From NCBI GenBank assembly GCA_947846985.1, contig CANTUZ010000023.1, positions 4,545,677 to 4,609,676 on the forward strand: DNA of 64,000 bases, in the 5' to 3' direction. Below are positions 1-11,100 of the stretch, in pieces (position 1 is the stretch's first letter; every line of letters begins with the position of its first letter). A model generated the notes under the pieces. It did not search any database, had not been told where the DNA came from, and saw nothing but the letters and a program-made list of their open reading frames with translations. This stretch comes from Fratercula arctica (Eukaryota; Chordata; Aves; Charadriiformes; Alcidae). Both the position numbers and the translations under genes were made by a program.

Positions 1-734
1 GTACGATAGGTATTTGCAAGAATTATTTTGAGGGATTTCAGAGCTATGCTGGAAGCCTCCTGTTTACCAGATAGAGAGAGAAAGGGGCCTGGAATAATAA
101 GTGAAAATTGCTTAGATCTTTTCCAAAGATCACAGGCAAGAAGTGTGGTCTCGCTTGGAAATGCTCGCCATGGCCTGGATTCAGGGTAGCAAAAATCTCC
201 TATAAACTGTAAGATGAAGACGGCTAGCTAATGAACAGGACTTAATAGCTGGCTAAAAGAGGTAGGGGCAGAACAATGTAATTCTAGAGTCCATGTCACA
301 GAAATTGAGATTTTTTTCTCTGGGGCAGGTATGCTTTTGGGGCTACTCCTGGAGCAACAGCGTAGCCCAAAGTAGTGAACAATAGCGGGGGGAGGTAGGG
401 AAATCAAGGCAGGAAGCTTTTGAGAATGCTCTAGGTCTAAAAATAGTCTGGAGTTTTGGTTATTTTAGTGTACAATGCCACCAGGCAGCCAGCTCACACA
501 GCAAAATCTGCAAACTCATTCCCTTCACACCAGCTCTGCACTTCAGCATGGCTTCCGGGAATAAAAGTGCAAATTTGGGCAAGGATGCAAAGAATGCAGA
601 GTTGCTCAGCTACTCTGGTTAGGAGAAGCAGTGAAAGGCCCTAATAGAGGCACAGAATCCCATCTAAATATATAGCCAGAAACTGAGAATAGCCTGCGAC
701 AGCCCTGCTCCAAAAGCCCACTCCAAGCTCTCGG

Positions 735-775
735 AAAGCCTCTCTGACTTCAGCAGGCGTTGGGTCATGCCCCAT
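735..775. repeat. Possible ancient amniote repeat relic
   Basis: The string 'tgacttcagcaggcgttggg' followed by 'tcatgcccc' resembles the 'ttgacttcagtgggc...ggatcaggccc' segment that recurs in old amniote interspersed repeats. The match is short and made from memory of the general pattern, so the family is not assigned. Confidence 0.25.
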
Positions 776-1049
776 CCATACCCAAGGGCATGTTAAATTG
801 GGTTTACAATAGCCCTTTTCCATCCAAGCTGCCCAACGGGGCAGGCAACGCCTCCAGGACCCTATTGACTTTTCAGAGGCTACAAGAATAAAATTACAAT
901 TTGGAACTGAAATCGCCGCTGCGACTGTGATGGAGACCAGAGCTATTTAGGGATTAGATTAACACAGAGACTTTATGAAGCATCAGCTGTATGGCCGCTG
1001 TGAGTGAATCAGCAGGCTGTTAGCCTGGGGACCAACTGTTAATTGAAAA

Positions 1050-1069
1050 GGGGGGATGGGGGGGGGGGG
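1050..1069. repeat. G-rich homopolymer run
   Basis: Two G runs, of about 7 and about 12 bases, are separated by 'at'. This is a simple repeat that could form a G-quadruplex on the plus strand. Long G runs are also prone to assembly length error. Confidence 0.8.
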
Positions 1070-1560
1070 AAAGAAAGGCTGGAGTTTCATATCTAACAGT
1101 TAAATACATTTCAGTTGCTGGTCCAAACTGTTCAAAGGATTTGCCAGACTTGTGCCTGCCTTCCCATCCCCCCGGCAGCCTTTTAGCCTCAGCTCCCTCA
1201 TTAAAACGGCTGAATAGAGCTGCACTTGTTCCACGTTTCTGCCTGCAAAAGCAGTACCAGGCTCAGCATCCAGGCAACTCTGCTCCCTTCCCAAATTTAT
1301 CCACGGGGTCTTTACCTGCCTGGCAAAAGGCTTCTCATTGCAGCAAAAGTGATCACTCATCTTTGGGTGGATGGACCGGGCGGCTGTAACCCAGAGTAAA
1401 ACACATCCTAACGCCTGCGGGTACCGCTATGCATGGGAGCAGGGCACAGGTTGGGCGCAGGTGTCCTCACCAGAAATAAATGGCGTAAAACCTACCGACT
1501 TATATTCACTGCCAGCCTACCGCGTTGGTGAGCTGCACTCTGCTCAACATCCTTGTTTAA

Positions 1561-1760
1561 TGGGAAGCGAACGGGTGACGGCACACGCAGGACAGCGCAC
1601 GACCAGAGGCCCAGCGGGTACTCGCCGGGTGACCGAGGAAGTGGCAGAAAGCAGCAAACGTACTCACTTTCGCAAGTTGTTAAATAAGGCGAGGTTTTCA
1701 GCACAGTTACGGTTAGAAACAAGACGCGGCAGAACAGGCTGTGAATTTCTGGGCGAGAGA
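1561..1760. promoter_or_regulatory. Small CpG-island-like patch
   Basis: A hand count gives about 17 CpG dinucleotides in 200 bases, at about 56 percent G+C. The observed/expected CpG ratio is therefore close to 1, whereas most of the window is visibly CpG-poor. CpGs remain frequent upstream to about 1370. In vertebrates, CpG retention outside repeats usually means the DNA is unmethylated in the germ line, as at promoters, orphan CpG islands or some enhancers. A 133-codon open frame (1371-1772, plus) and a 92-codon frame (1492-1770, minus) cross the patch, but neither is recognisable. A GC-rich region has fewer stops, so these frames are weak evidence of coding. I infer possible regulatory DNA; the counts are approximate. 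Confidence 0.4.
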
Positions 1761-2118
1761 TGCCTTGCATAAAGTTTTTCTTGCAATATGTTATGGAGCT
1801 GCCTGAAGGCTCTATGGGTTATATTAGAGCCCTAGACAGTTGTCTGACAAATTCCTGGTAAACAAAGAAGACAAAGCTGGAACTCAAGCTATGTGCAAGT
1901 CTATTTATGTTTGTTAGTTGCAAGTTACTTCTTTAGTAAACGTTTCCTGTTTAAGAAACATAGATTTTTAGTTCAACATGCTTGCAACAAAATGCCCAGG
2001 CACCCCTAGAAAAAGCAATTGTCACTTCCCAGGTTATGCTGGTCAGATCCAGCCCTTCTCACATATGAGAGGTTTAAAATGTATCTTCAAGAGATTTTAT
2101 CTTCAACAGCTTTCTTTC

Positions 2119-2160
2119 CTCCCCCCCACCCCCCCTTTTTTTTTCTTTTTTTTCCTTTTA
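2119..2160. repeat. C/T-rich simple repeat
   Basis: Runs of C (7 and 6 bases) are followed by runs of T interrupted by single C residues. It is a low-complexity pyrimidine tract with no further signal. Confidence 0.8.
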
Positions 2161-2820
2161 TTTAAATAAAAGAGGGCTAACCAGGAGTTACTGCCTTGAA
2201 CATGTTTCCAGGAAATTGAAAGCATTCAGCACTGCAATGTTAATCTCCCCAAGCATAAACCATTTCCAATTAAGTTATTATATAAATGCACAGTATGACG
2301 GACAGGAGCTACTTAAACATACATTAAGCTATATGATATGGTAAGCACATGTTACGGCTGAACATGCAATAAAATTTGATTTTCCCCTATTTACATCCCT
2401 GTGTTGATTCAGTTTGCCTTTTTATTTCTAAGAGGATAAACACAAGCCCAAACTGACAAGTTAATCTTAACCACACAGTGAAAAATCTGCGTGAACACAA
2501 GAAATAAAAAGGCTAGTACGTTTTCTCTCTCCAGCACTAAAGTTTAGTTCATTAATGAGGTCCCACAAACTTTTTTCAAGGGGAAGCCTTCTGCACTCAT
2601 GCTACAGAGCGGAAAACTGATGCGCAGATGTAATCAGAATAAGATGGGGTCGCAGGCAGCCTGGCTCCCGACTCTCACCAGTAGATCAAAATCCTTTCCT
2701 AGAGGCATGAACAGAACCCCGCAGCCCCATTCCCAGTCACTCCCAGTTAATCGCTGCATCCCATTTCCTTGCAAAGCGGGAGCAGCTTTTTTGGCATCCC
2801 AACTTCTGGTCTCCTTCCCC

Positions 2821-3120
2821 CCTCGCCCTCACGACAGCGCTCCTCGTTGCTCTGTGAAGCGCCAGCTGCCTCGGCCTTATCAATTCCAAAATCATCGCCG
2901 GTGACATTATAACAAAGCTGTTTGCCTTTGCATCCTCGAGCATATAAGATGCAACCCCTCCCACACGCACTTTTGTTCTAAGGCAGCCAATATCTGGGAG
3001 GAGAGAGAGCTCTTCAGCCTCCCACCCGGCGTGTTTCTGCGGTCCCTGCTTCCTCCCAACATAACGGCATGAAAGGAGCAGGGCGGCAGCTCCGCTCTCT
3101 GCCTCGTCTCTCAAAGGCTG
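2821..3120. promoter_or_regulatory. CpG-dense patch with a TATA-like motif
   Basis: A hand count gives about 17 CpGs in 300 bases at about 56 percent G+C, an observed/expected ratio near 0.7. This just passes the usual small-island thresholds. Inside it, TATAAG at 2943-2948 sits in 'gagcatataagatgc' and is followed by C-rich sequence. That arrangement could suit a plus-strand start near 2970-2980. No recognisable coding sequence follows: the 158-codon frame at 3145-3621 matches nothing I know, and an equally long minus-strand frame (2737-3213) covers the same DNA. The promoter call is inference only. Confidence 0.28.
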
Positions 3121-4862
3121 GGCGACTCTTGTGTCAGCAGAGCTGTGGTGAGCCACATACCGCTGCTTCAGTTCAAAGCATCTTTCCCGGGAGGATGGCC
3201 AGCAACATCCCAAATTGAAACCACATACTTGATAGCTAGCACCCTAAGCAGCTACGTCTCAAACTTAGCACATACTGGCTCATTAAAAAAAGAAAACTAT
3301 ACAGAAAGGCGACGGGGCTCCTTCCTTGGGGGCCCAGTTTGGCAGGTAGTTCAGTGCATGCTTGGATTTATTATCAGGTGGAAACCAACCACTTCCCAAG
3401 GGCCAGGCTGGCAGCATAGCACAGAGGCTCCTGCTTTCTCCCAACATTTGGGGCCGGAGAGTCCGTGTCCTTCACCAGGAGACACCCACAGTAGGAAAGA
3501 TCTCTCCATCCAGGGCTGCAGGTGCTCTCCCTCTTGGGTAGGGCACATTTCGGCAGTCAGGCCACTGAGCAGCACGTGTGGCGTATTAAAGATGGAGTCT
3601 TTCACACCTACTGAGTTCTAGAAATTTTCTAAATAAAACATAAAAGCCCTTTTCATTTTTATCTGAGGCCTTAGGGAAACGTGCCAACAGAGGACAAAAC
3701 ACAGGTGGTATACAATGAACTCTCAGAAATTACTTCTGATTTATGAGATATTTCTTCACGGAGCCAAGCGATGCGGATACGCTGTACAGCATACTGCCCT
3801 CTCCCCTTCAAATATTGTGGGGCTGAAGCTGAACACCCCATTCCTTGGAAGCTGGGAAAGCAGCAACCTGGGTAGACGTCTCCTTCAGGCAGAAGCGAGA
3901 GGGGCTGGGAGGAGCAGCATGGCGATCTGGGAGGTAGAAACACACCAGCTGTGAATTTGAATGGAGCTGCTTTGCAAGAGAGCAGAACGCTGCTGCTATA
4001 TTTGGCTAGTCCCTGAGAGATTTTGCTGGGAAGAAGCATCTGTTTCATTTGATGCAGTGCCCATCACCCCCTAAAAGACAGCATCTTGCAACCAGCCATC
4101 AGCAGGGGCAGTACAAAAGGGGACAACCTGTCGCCAGTCTAAGGGAGATGACTGGGACCACCTCTTGGAGAACAGGGATGCTCTTGGCAAGATGGGGAGG
4201 CTCGTGTTTGTGTCACCGTAAAGCCCCCTTCCACCTACGTGAGCCGGGGGGATCACTACAAGGCAAAGCAATACACTACATCACACCGGCAGCACCCGCT
4301 GGGCAGGGTGGAAAACGCCAAACTGTGCTTTAATCCTCACCTGGACAAAGACGTGACCTAACAGCAAAACCTGTTTTTCCATTAGCTTCGTGTTGTGATG
4401 AACGTGTGAGCGATATCATTCCCTGCTCTACCTATTTCATCTTGGGGCAGATCCAAGGCGCTAAGTGTCTTTAAATTACAGTAGAGAAGAAAGGAGCAGA
4501 CAACCACCTACAGAAACCTGATAGCCGCTTCCTACAGTTGGAAACCTCCCAGCCAGGGCACACCGTGCTGCCAGGAGAGCAGCACTCCCACCATGTGCAC
4601 ACACGGCTCTCCCTTTCCAGAGGCCACAGGTTTCTTTCCAGTCACCATGGTTTTGTTTGTTTTTTTTTTTCAAAATCCATCCAAAATAGCAACGCAGAAC
4701 CAGTGTAAGGGATCAGATGTTCTGGAGCATCCAAATTTAAGGTTGCTTGCTTCCAAATACTTTCTATGCATCCAATACTTGTTACAATCACAAGGTCATT
4801 CATTTCAGCATAAAACCATTACACCACAAAATTAAGTATTATGGCAGTATATACAGAAGCGT

Positions 4863-4984
4863 GTGTTGGATGGGGCTTGGAGCAACCTGGTCTAGCGGGA
4901 GGTGTCCCTGCCCATGACAGGGGGGTGGAACCAGATGGTCTTTAAGGTCCCTTCCAACGCAAACCATTCCATGATGCTATGATT
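4863..4984 (+). mobile_element. CR1 LINE 3' end fragment
   Basis: A CR1 non-LTR retrotransposon 3' end in plus orientation. It contains 'ttggagcaacctggtctag', 'ggtgtccctgcccatgacag', then 'ggtcccttccaacgcaaacc', and ends in a degenerate octamer tail ('ccatgatgctatgatt'). This is a different 3' variant from the copies ending near 8180 and 46145: it has 'tggtctttaaggtccc' where they have 'gatctccagagg'. It is 5'-truncated to about 120 bp and carries no coding sequence, as is typical of dead CR1 copies. Confidence 0.88.
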
Positions 4985-6019
4985 ACCAAGCGATGCTGGC
5001 GCTGCCTGAGTCTGAACTGTGCTGCCAACACTTGGAAGTCCAGGAGGGCAATTTGGGGCTACCACACAATTCACAAGGAGAGCAATGTGCATAGAAAGGG
5101 TATGCCCTAAAACCCTACAGGTTGAAGATCCCACATCAAGGCGGCCATGGCACAGCAATACCTCCCTGCCCATAACAGCTGGGGCTGGAAGTCCCATGCT
5201 CTTCCCGAAATGCGGCTCCGCGGGGGAATCGGGGTGAGAGCAAGCCGATTCCTCCCAATAGATGGCAGCAATGCATGGAGACACAGGCACTTCTCCCAGC
5301 CCTGGTCCAGCCTCAGGCACAGGTGAGCACTGGGCAGAGGCGGCCGCGCAGGCAGCACCCTGGGGTGCAGAGCAGGACCCTGGGTACCACCAGGCTCTGG
5401 ACCACCCTGCCTTCCCTCCTCTGCTGCCGCTTCTTTATTCCTGCACTTGAATGCAGGCGTCTTCCTCCCCCCAACCTTCCCGTCGCCCTCCCCTATTCGC
5501 TCCTCCGCTACTTTTGTTCGGTGGTGGAGGCTATTAAATGCCGAGTGAGGAAGAGGCCCGTAGCAGCGGGCACAAGCACTAGATGTACTCTGAAAATAGA
5601 CCATGTCAATGGAGCTGGGGTTTTGTTACTAAGTGTCCCTAATCGAACTCTTTGTGACTTAATCACGCTTTTGGCAGCGGCATAAGAAACAAGTAATGAA
5701 TCAAGTTATTGTATTTCCTGGATTTTACTCTGCTATTGTAGTGTACGACCCCAATGAATATGCCGATTCCACTTCTTACCCTTGGTTAATTCCTCCGGCC
5801 CTCCAAGCCTGGCCAAAAGGGCTTTTTTGGAAAGAGCAGTTTCGCTAATGCTATGCGGTATATAATGGTTTCAAAAATCTCATCTAGAACTGTTAAATCA
5901 CTGTAGAAGGAGCAGGGGCAAGAGCAGAAAGGGAAGACGGAAAGGGTTCAGTCATGTTGGGAGCCGGGAAACCGGGGAAAGAAAAAGCAGTAAGAAGTTG
6001 CTTTACAAATACAGGCCTC

Positions 6020-6200
6020 CTACTTTGTTAACACATTTAAGTAATGTTAATTGCAGTGCACTGCAGTATAAAGAGGCATTTGTAATTGATTAATCTATGT
6101 TTGCCATTTTCTAATTAAAGAGAAAAGAAACCCTAATTATTCCGCTCTGTACTAGGCAGCGGAACAGTCATTATGGAATAAGCAATTTTCCCTCCTCAGA
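6020..6200. promoter_or_regulatory. Candidate conserved non-coding or enhancer-like block
   Basis: An AT-rich block contains TAATTGATTA at 6083-6092, a perfect inverted TAAT dimer with a 2-base spacer. This is the type of site bound cooperatively by paired-class homeodomains. A TAATTA core follows at about 6112-6117, and a 14-bp palindrome lies at 6052-6065. The density of homeodomain-type cores resembles developmental conserved non-coding elements. No alignment was possible, so conservation is an inference from the look of the sequence. Confidence 0.25.
6052..6065. repeat. 14-bp perfect palindrome
   Basis: TGCAGTGCACTGCA equals its own reverse complement. It includes the ApaLI-type core GTGCAC and lies 17 bases upstream of the TAATTGATTA motif. 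It may be a dimeric binding site or chance. Confidence 0.85.
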
Positions 6201-7179
6201 CACTGGGTTCCCCTATTCTCCCACGTTCCATAAAGCCCTCCCCACACAAGGCTCCCCGCAGCATGGCCGATTTCTGCTCGTTAGGCACTACCAGCATTGC
6301 TGACTTTCACAGCATCCCCCTGCGCGGCAGCGGACTGCGAGCTTCAGTTCAAGCTCCAAACCTTGCAAAGGATGACTACGCGATGTTTTCCAGGCCCATC
6401 ATCCCCACGGAAAATCAGATCAGAGAGAAAGATAAATTTTGGGACCGAGTCCCATCACTTCATCTGTACTGATGCTGGTAGGTTAGAAAGGAACCAAGGC
6501 AGCCATTGGGAAGATAAAAAAAGTAAGCCCTAACAGAGGGCCCGTGTCAGGTGGAGGTAGAAAGAGATGACACCAAGACTGAGCTGCTGATGATTTGTTC
6601 TGCGTCACTTGAACAACAGAGAAAGGCAGAGAGAGCATTTGCTGTTCTCAGGGTGCAAACCACAAGCCGTGCTCCAGAGTGATGGACTCACCCACTGTTG
6701 CAGCTCCCAAAGTTCTCTCCAGAAAGAAAAAAGCCCGTCCTGATTCCAGCTCCCAGTACTGGCCCCTTCAAATTGCTCCATGCCCTCTCCCATTCCCTTC
6801 TCCACAACCCAGATTATCACAACATCTCCCCTTGCTCGGGAAGGGCAGTCTGTGGTCCAAGAGGAGCAGACACGGGAAAAGCCTCCAAGAGTGGTGGAGC
6901 AGCTGAGTCTCTCTCTGCTCACTCTGAAAGGTTGATGTCTACAATAAAGTTGGGCAAGACAAATCCAGAGCCAGGTAAATTTGTTCAGTGACATAGAGGT
7001 TAGGTGATGGAGAAAGACGCAAGGAAAACAGGCTCCCCTTTCCCTTGCATGAGGCAGGATGGAACATTTTCTCTTTAATTTGGAAGACATGCTGGTAACA
7101 CGGTTCCTGCTGATAAATCCCACGCCATTGCCTGACTCGAGAAAAGGGGAAAAAAGCTACAGTACGCTAATTTGCTATT

Positions 7180-8180
7180 AGTATTAGCGTCGTGATTAGG
7201 GGCACAGAGTCTAGTTGGAGGTCAGTGAGGAGTGGTGTTCCCCAGGGGTCAGTACTGGGTCCAGTCCTCTTCAATATATTCATCAATGACCTGGATGAGG
7301 GGACAGAGTGCATCCTCAGCAAATTTGCCGATGACACAAAGCTGGAGGGGGTGGCTGACACACCAGAAGGCTGTGCCACCATCCAGAGAGACCTGGACAG
7401 GTTAGAGATTTGGGCAGAAAGGAACCTTGTGAAATTCAACAAGGGCAAGTGTAGGGTGCTGCCCCTGGGGAGGAATGGTTGCAGGTGACTTGCTGGAGAG
7501 CAGCTCAGTGGAAAGAGACCTGGGAGTCCTGGGGGACAACGGGGTGACCATGAGCCAGCGATGGGCCCTGGTGGCCAAGAAGGCCAATGGCATCCTGGGG
7601 GGCATCAAGAAGAGCGTGGCAAGCAGGTGGAGGGAGGTTCATCCTCCCCCTCTGCTCTGCCCTGGGGAGGCCGCAGCTGGAGCACTGGGTCCAGTTCGGG
7701 GCTCCCTGGTTCCAGAAGGACAGGGAACTGCTGGAGAGGGGACAGCAAAGGACCACCAAGATGCTGAGGGGACTGGAACATCTCTCTGATGGAGAAAGGC
7801 TGAGGGATTTGGGGCTCTTCAGGCTGGAAAAAAGACGACTGAGGGGGATCTTATCAATGCTGATAAATACTTCAAGGGGGGGTGTCAGGAGGATGGGGCC
7901 AGGCTCTTCTCAGTGGTGCCCAGGGACAGGACAAGGGGCAACGGGCACAAACTTGACCATGGGAAGTTCCATCTCAATGCGAGGAGGAACTTCTTTGCTG
8001 TGAGGGTGGCAGAGCCCTGGCACAGGCTGCCCAGAGAGGTGGGGGAGTCTCCGTCTCTGGAGACATTCCAAACCCACCTGGACGCGTTCCTGTGCCCCCT
8101 GCTCTGGGTGACCCTGCTCTGGCAGGGGGTTGGAGGAGATGATCTCCAGAGGGCCCTTCCAACCCTATGGTTCTATGATA
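7180..8180 (+). mobile_element. CR1 LINE, 5'-truncated, about 1 kb
   Basis: The longest retrotransposon in the window. It starts inside the reverse transcriptase part of CR1 ORF2, runs through the C-terminal part of ORF2 and the short 3' UTR, and ends at 'ccaaccctatggttctatgata'. The 3' octamer tail is reduced to about one unit. The 5' boundary is soft: recognisable homology begins around 7175-7195, where the frame reaches '[14 protein letters not shown]'. CR1 elements are the dominant LINE of birds and are nearly always 5'-truncated like this. The 3' half (about 7895-8180) is closely similar to the copy at 45854-46145, so both probably come from related, relatively young subfamilies. Confidence 0.93.
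7192..8130 (+). pseudogene. CR1 ORF2 reverse transcriptase remnant, frameshifted
   Basis: Part of the CR1 ORF2 polyprotein, whose reverse transcriptase copies element RNA at the target site. The first open segment (7192-7488) carries the block [10 protein letters not shown] (residues 15-24) and the catalytic FADD motif (residues 45-48, bases 7324-7335), the CR1 form of the YxDD box. Reading then moves to a second frame (from about 7475, 'ERDLGVLGD' and 'AKKANGILGG'), then to a third frame from about 7635 ('LEHWVQFGAPW', '[16 protein letters not shown]'). It returns to the second frame from about 7900 ('[10 protein letters not shown]', '[16 protein letters not shown]'). These three shifts, plus loss of the endonuclease and the N-terminal RT, mean the copy is dead. 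The first shift coincides with an apparent short deletion after 'LPLGRN'. Confidence 0.9.
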
Positions 8181-11100
8181 CTCACACACAAGATGCGGTG
8201 TCTTTAGAGCTGGTCTCCAGAAATAGTGAAATTGTACCACTTTGCACTTAAAGCGACTGTTCAGGGCAGGTGATGCCACTCCCTGATCTTATTCAAGTGC
8301 CCAGTGCAGTGTTTTTACCTCTGGTTTCTGTAAAGGAACAGTTGGTGATAAGCTGCCGAGAGAGGATGATGCTGATCACATGCAGCCCAACTCAGAGCAG
8401 AGTTTGGAGCTCTTGCAGCAGAGGTACAGTGGGGTTGGATCGTAACTTTTTCACTTTTCATGATTTAAAAAAAGCTTTAAGAGGAAAAAAAATAATTTCA
8501 TAATTAAGACAGTGGGACTCATTATTCCAAGATATTGTTGAAGACACGTAGGAGGATTTTTAAAAAGAGCTTAGACATGAATAAAGATAAAGAGTATGCA
8601 GTTTTAAGCCAGGCACGGGTTTAAAGGGAACATAAACCCCTCATGCTTCAAATTGAGACCCATTTTTAATAATTGGGGGTTGAGAGGAGTATTATTTTCT
8701 GCTGTGTGCCAATGTCCTCCTCCTTGCTAGCACATCTTAACTGGTAGAAGAAAGTTGTTCTCCATCTCCCATGGAATCATTATTCCCAGTCTCAAAGCAG
8801 ACCCAATGCGGTTACGTACATCACCCAAAACCAACAGAAGTGACAGAATGGGAGGGTTTTAAAGTAAAGCCCTTTCAGGGTAGATGAATAAAATGCGGTG
8901 AGACTAAGTTTTTGCCCCTTGGCTGAAGCAGATCCTAAAAAATGAAGTGTCAGAGACCCCAGAGGTGCAGGCAGATGACAAGGGTGGAAACAGCACAGTT
9001 TAAATGCTGGTTTTCTCCTGTACTGGTATAGCAGAGGCCCCAGATCATCGCAGGGATCTGTTGTGCTCGGTGCCATACAACCCCCAAGACATCGTTGATA
9101 AGATTATTTTGGTATTTACTACGCAATAAAGTTACATGAGCACGGAGGTGCTTCCAAGTTAGAAGCGGTCAATTCATACACCGGAGACTGAAGATCCCTT
9201 TCCCTGTATCCATACATATGTATTTAATTTTAAGCACTAGTAATCCTTTAAATCACACACTTTAAGGAACCACTCATGCTTAAAATTAAGCACACACGTG
9301 AATGTTCGCAGAGTCATGTCTGGAAGATCATTTGCCTCAGTTTCCACCTGTTAGGGGAGAGTCCCTTTTCACATTGTCATTTTTCCCTTTTTCCCCAGTT
9401 TCAGCTACACACCGTAATACCTGGGTCTGTGGTCAGTACAGCAGCTTAAGGACATGCTGGTCCTTATGATATATTTTTTTTTTATACAAGTAATAAAATT
9501 AGTCCATTATCAGAAGTCTCCTGAAGAAGCAAAAAATAAAATTGAAAATGCAGAAAGTTAACCAAATCTAACCTCTGCCAGTCTTATTCAATGCCAAAGG
9601 AGCTCCGAGGTGAGCAGCATGTTTTTTCCCCCCAGCAGCTGGATTTATCTTTGTTGTGCATAGATGGAACGCATGGCATCAACCCATAGATGAGGACAGA
9701 GCAAGATATAGGTAAATGGGCAAAGCATTAAGCTGAGAATTAGAGATACACGGCCTATTTTTAACTGCACTGCACAACCCTTGGCCAGTTATATCATTTT
9801 TTGTGCCCTTGTTTTTCCCTTCCTTTCCTGTGTTTTGTCTATTCTCAGTTAAAGCTGTTCAAGAGACAAGTGAATTATAACAATTCTTAGAGATCCCACC
9901 TGAGCTCAAGGCTAAATTATACCAGATCCCAGACAAGGCAGCAACCAAAAGAAGCACCACCCAGCTACTCCGGGGCCTGAGAGTCCTTCACAGCAACAGG
10001 AGAGCCAAAAAAAGACCAAAGTTCTTTTGGAAACCATCTTTTTCCTTATGTGAATCAACCCATTCAGTGTCACAAACACATAACAAATCAGATGCACCTG
10101 AAAACCTCACACAGAGCTTTGCATATCACTGAAACCCACTCCAAATAGTTACTTTTGGGGGCCTACCCTCTTCTTTAGGATAAAAAGGAGAAGAACAATC
10201 ATAAGAAATACCAGAAAACCCTCAAACTTACCAGTTAGAAGGGATATAAGCCTATAGGAACCAGGTGGCAAACAGCTACCCCAGCAGAAACACGCTTTCT
10301 TCCTTTCCCACCTCAATTTAAAGGGACGGAGGGCAGGTAAACTGGGAACTGCAACTCGGGCTCAATTCTTATTTCTGTAATAAAACCAAACAGCATAAAA
10401 TGCAAAACTCTGAACCTGGTAGATCTTTCACTGCATGTTATGAGACTATAAATTGCTATTTTGCCCAGGGAGCACAAGACAAGTTGAAGTATGATAGATA
10501 CGTGGCTACCAAATCTGAGTAATGTAAGTGAAGGAGGAAGATTTTATAATAAAGTCTTTATGATAAAGAAGACCCTGGAGGTAATTTTCTTGTATGACCC
10601 TTGTTTTAGTACTTAGGTAAATGCACGTAGACGCTGCTCTGGACTGTTGAGACACTGCATTGATCCTGGAGCCGGAGTTCTTTACTGACACTAAATTTCT
10701 CAATGGAGATGGCAGACATCTGTCAGCCCTGCCCAGGGGGACGTGTCCTCCTGTCTTTCTAGCGGGAGCTGTGCTTCAACCTCTGGCCAAAATGCTTCTA
10801 AACACTTTTAGAAGTGAAACGGATTTCCTTCATCCCAGTGTCACACCAGAGCTAGATGTGTTGGGATGCGTGATGGAACTCCATCCTTATTCTGCGCCCA
10901 GTTTGTTCTTTTTACTGCGCTCACTACAGGAGAATCTCCCTGTCCTTGCCTTATCCCCATGCTAAAGATAAGAGGATGCAGGAATGAGGGGGAAAATTAA
11001 TGGAACTAATGTCTTTTTAACGATTTGGAGAAAGAGCTAAGCTGTTGAAATCCTCCCATTGTTAATCAGGTGATTCATCCCTTATCCACCAGCACATTAA

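Larger units (their letters stand above)
1..4862. other. Non-coding unique sequence with two CpG-dense patches
   Basis: No supportable gene. Open frames of up to 158 codons occur on both strands (for example 2737-3213 minus and 3145-3621 plus), but they overlap each other and show no recognisable domain. The notable contents are a G-run near 1050-1069, CpG-dense patches near 1561-1760 and 2821-3120, and a C/T-rich run near 2119-2160. A short ancient-repeat relic may lie near 735-775. The AT-rich stretch at about 2200-2480 shows nothing I can name. Intergenic or intronic sequence is the best description. Confidence 0.6.
4985..7179. other. Non-coding unique sequence, GC-rich then AT-rich
   Basis: No supportable gene. 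The first half (about 5200-5530) is GC-rich with moderate CpG content; open frames of 142, 165 and 136 codons overlap there on both strands with no domain, so I treat them as chance. From about 5580 to 6200 the sequence turns AT-rich with homeodomain-type motifs, described separately. The ORF at 6263-6472 (69 codons) and that at 6605-7123 (172 codons, minus) are not recognisable. Confidence 0.6.

Noticed and set aside
2737..3621. Two 158-codon frames (minus 2737-3213 and plus 3145-3621) as protein genes
   Set aside because: They overlap antisense to one another, show no domain or familiar motif, and lie in or next to a GC-rich patch where stops are rarer.
5200..5690. GC-rich stretch with frames of 136-165 codons as a CpG island with a gene
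   Set aside because: Hand count gives a CpG ratio near 0.5 over about 380 bases, below the usual cut-off. The frames overlap on both strands without recognisable content.
6263..6472. 69-codon ORF starting MADFCSLGTT
   Set aside because: Looks superficially protein-like, but it is short, unrecognised, and overlapped by another frame of similar length.
7475..8251. Several separate ORFs (7475-7789, 7587-8003, 7913-8251) as independent genes
   Set aside because: They are consecutive pieces or shadows of one frameshifted CR1 ORF2 and its 3' UTR.
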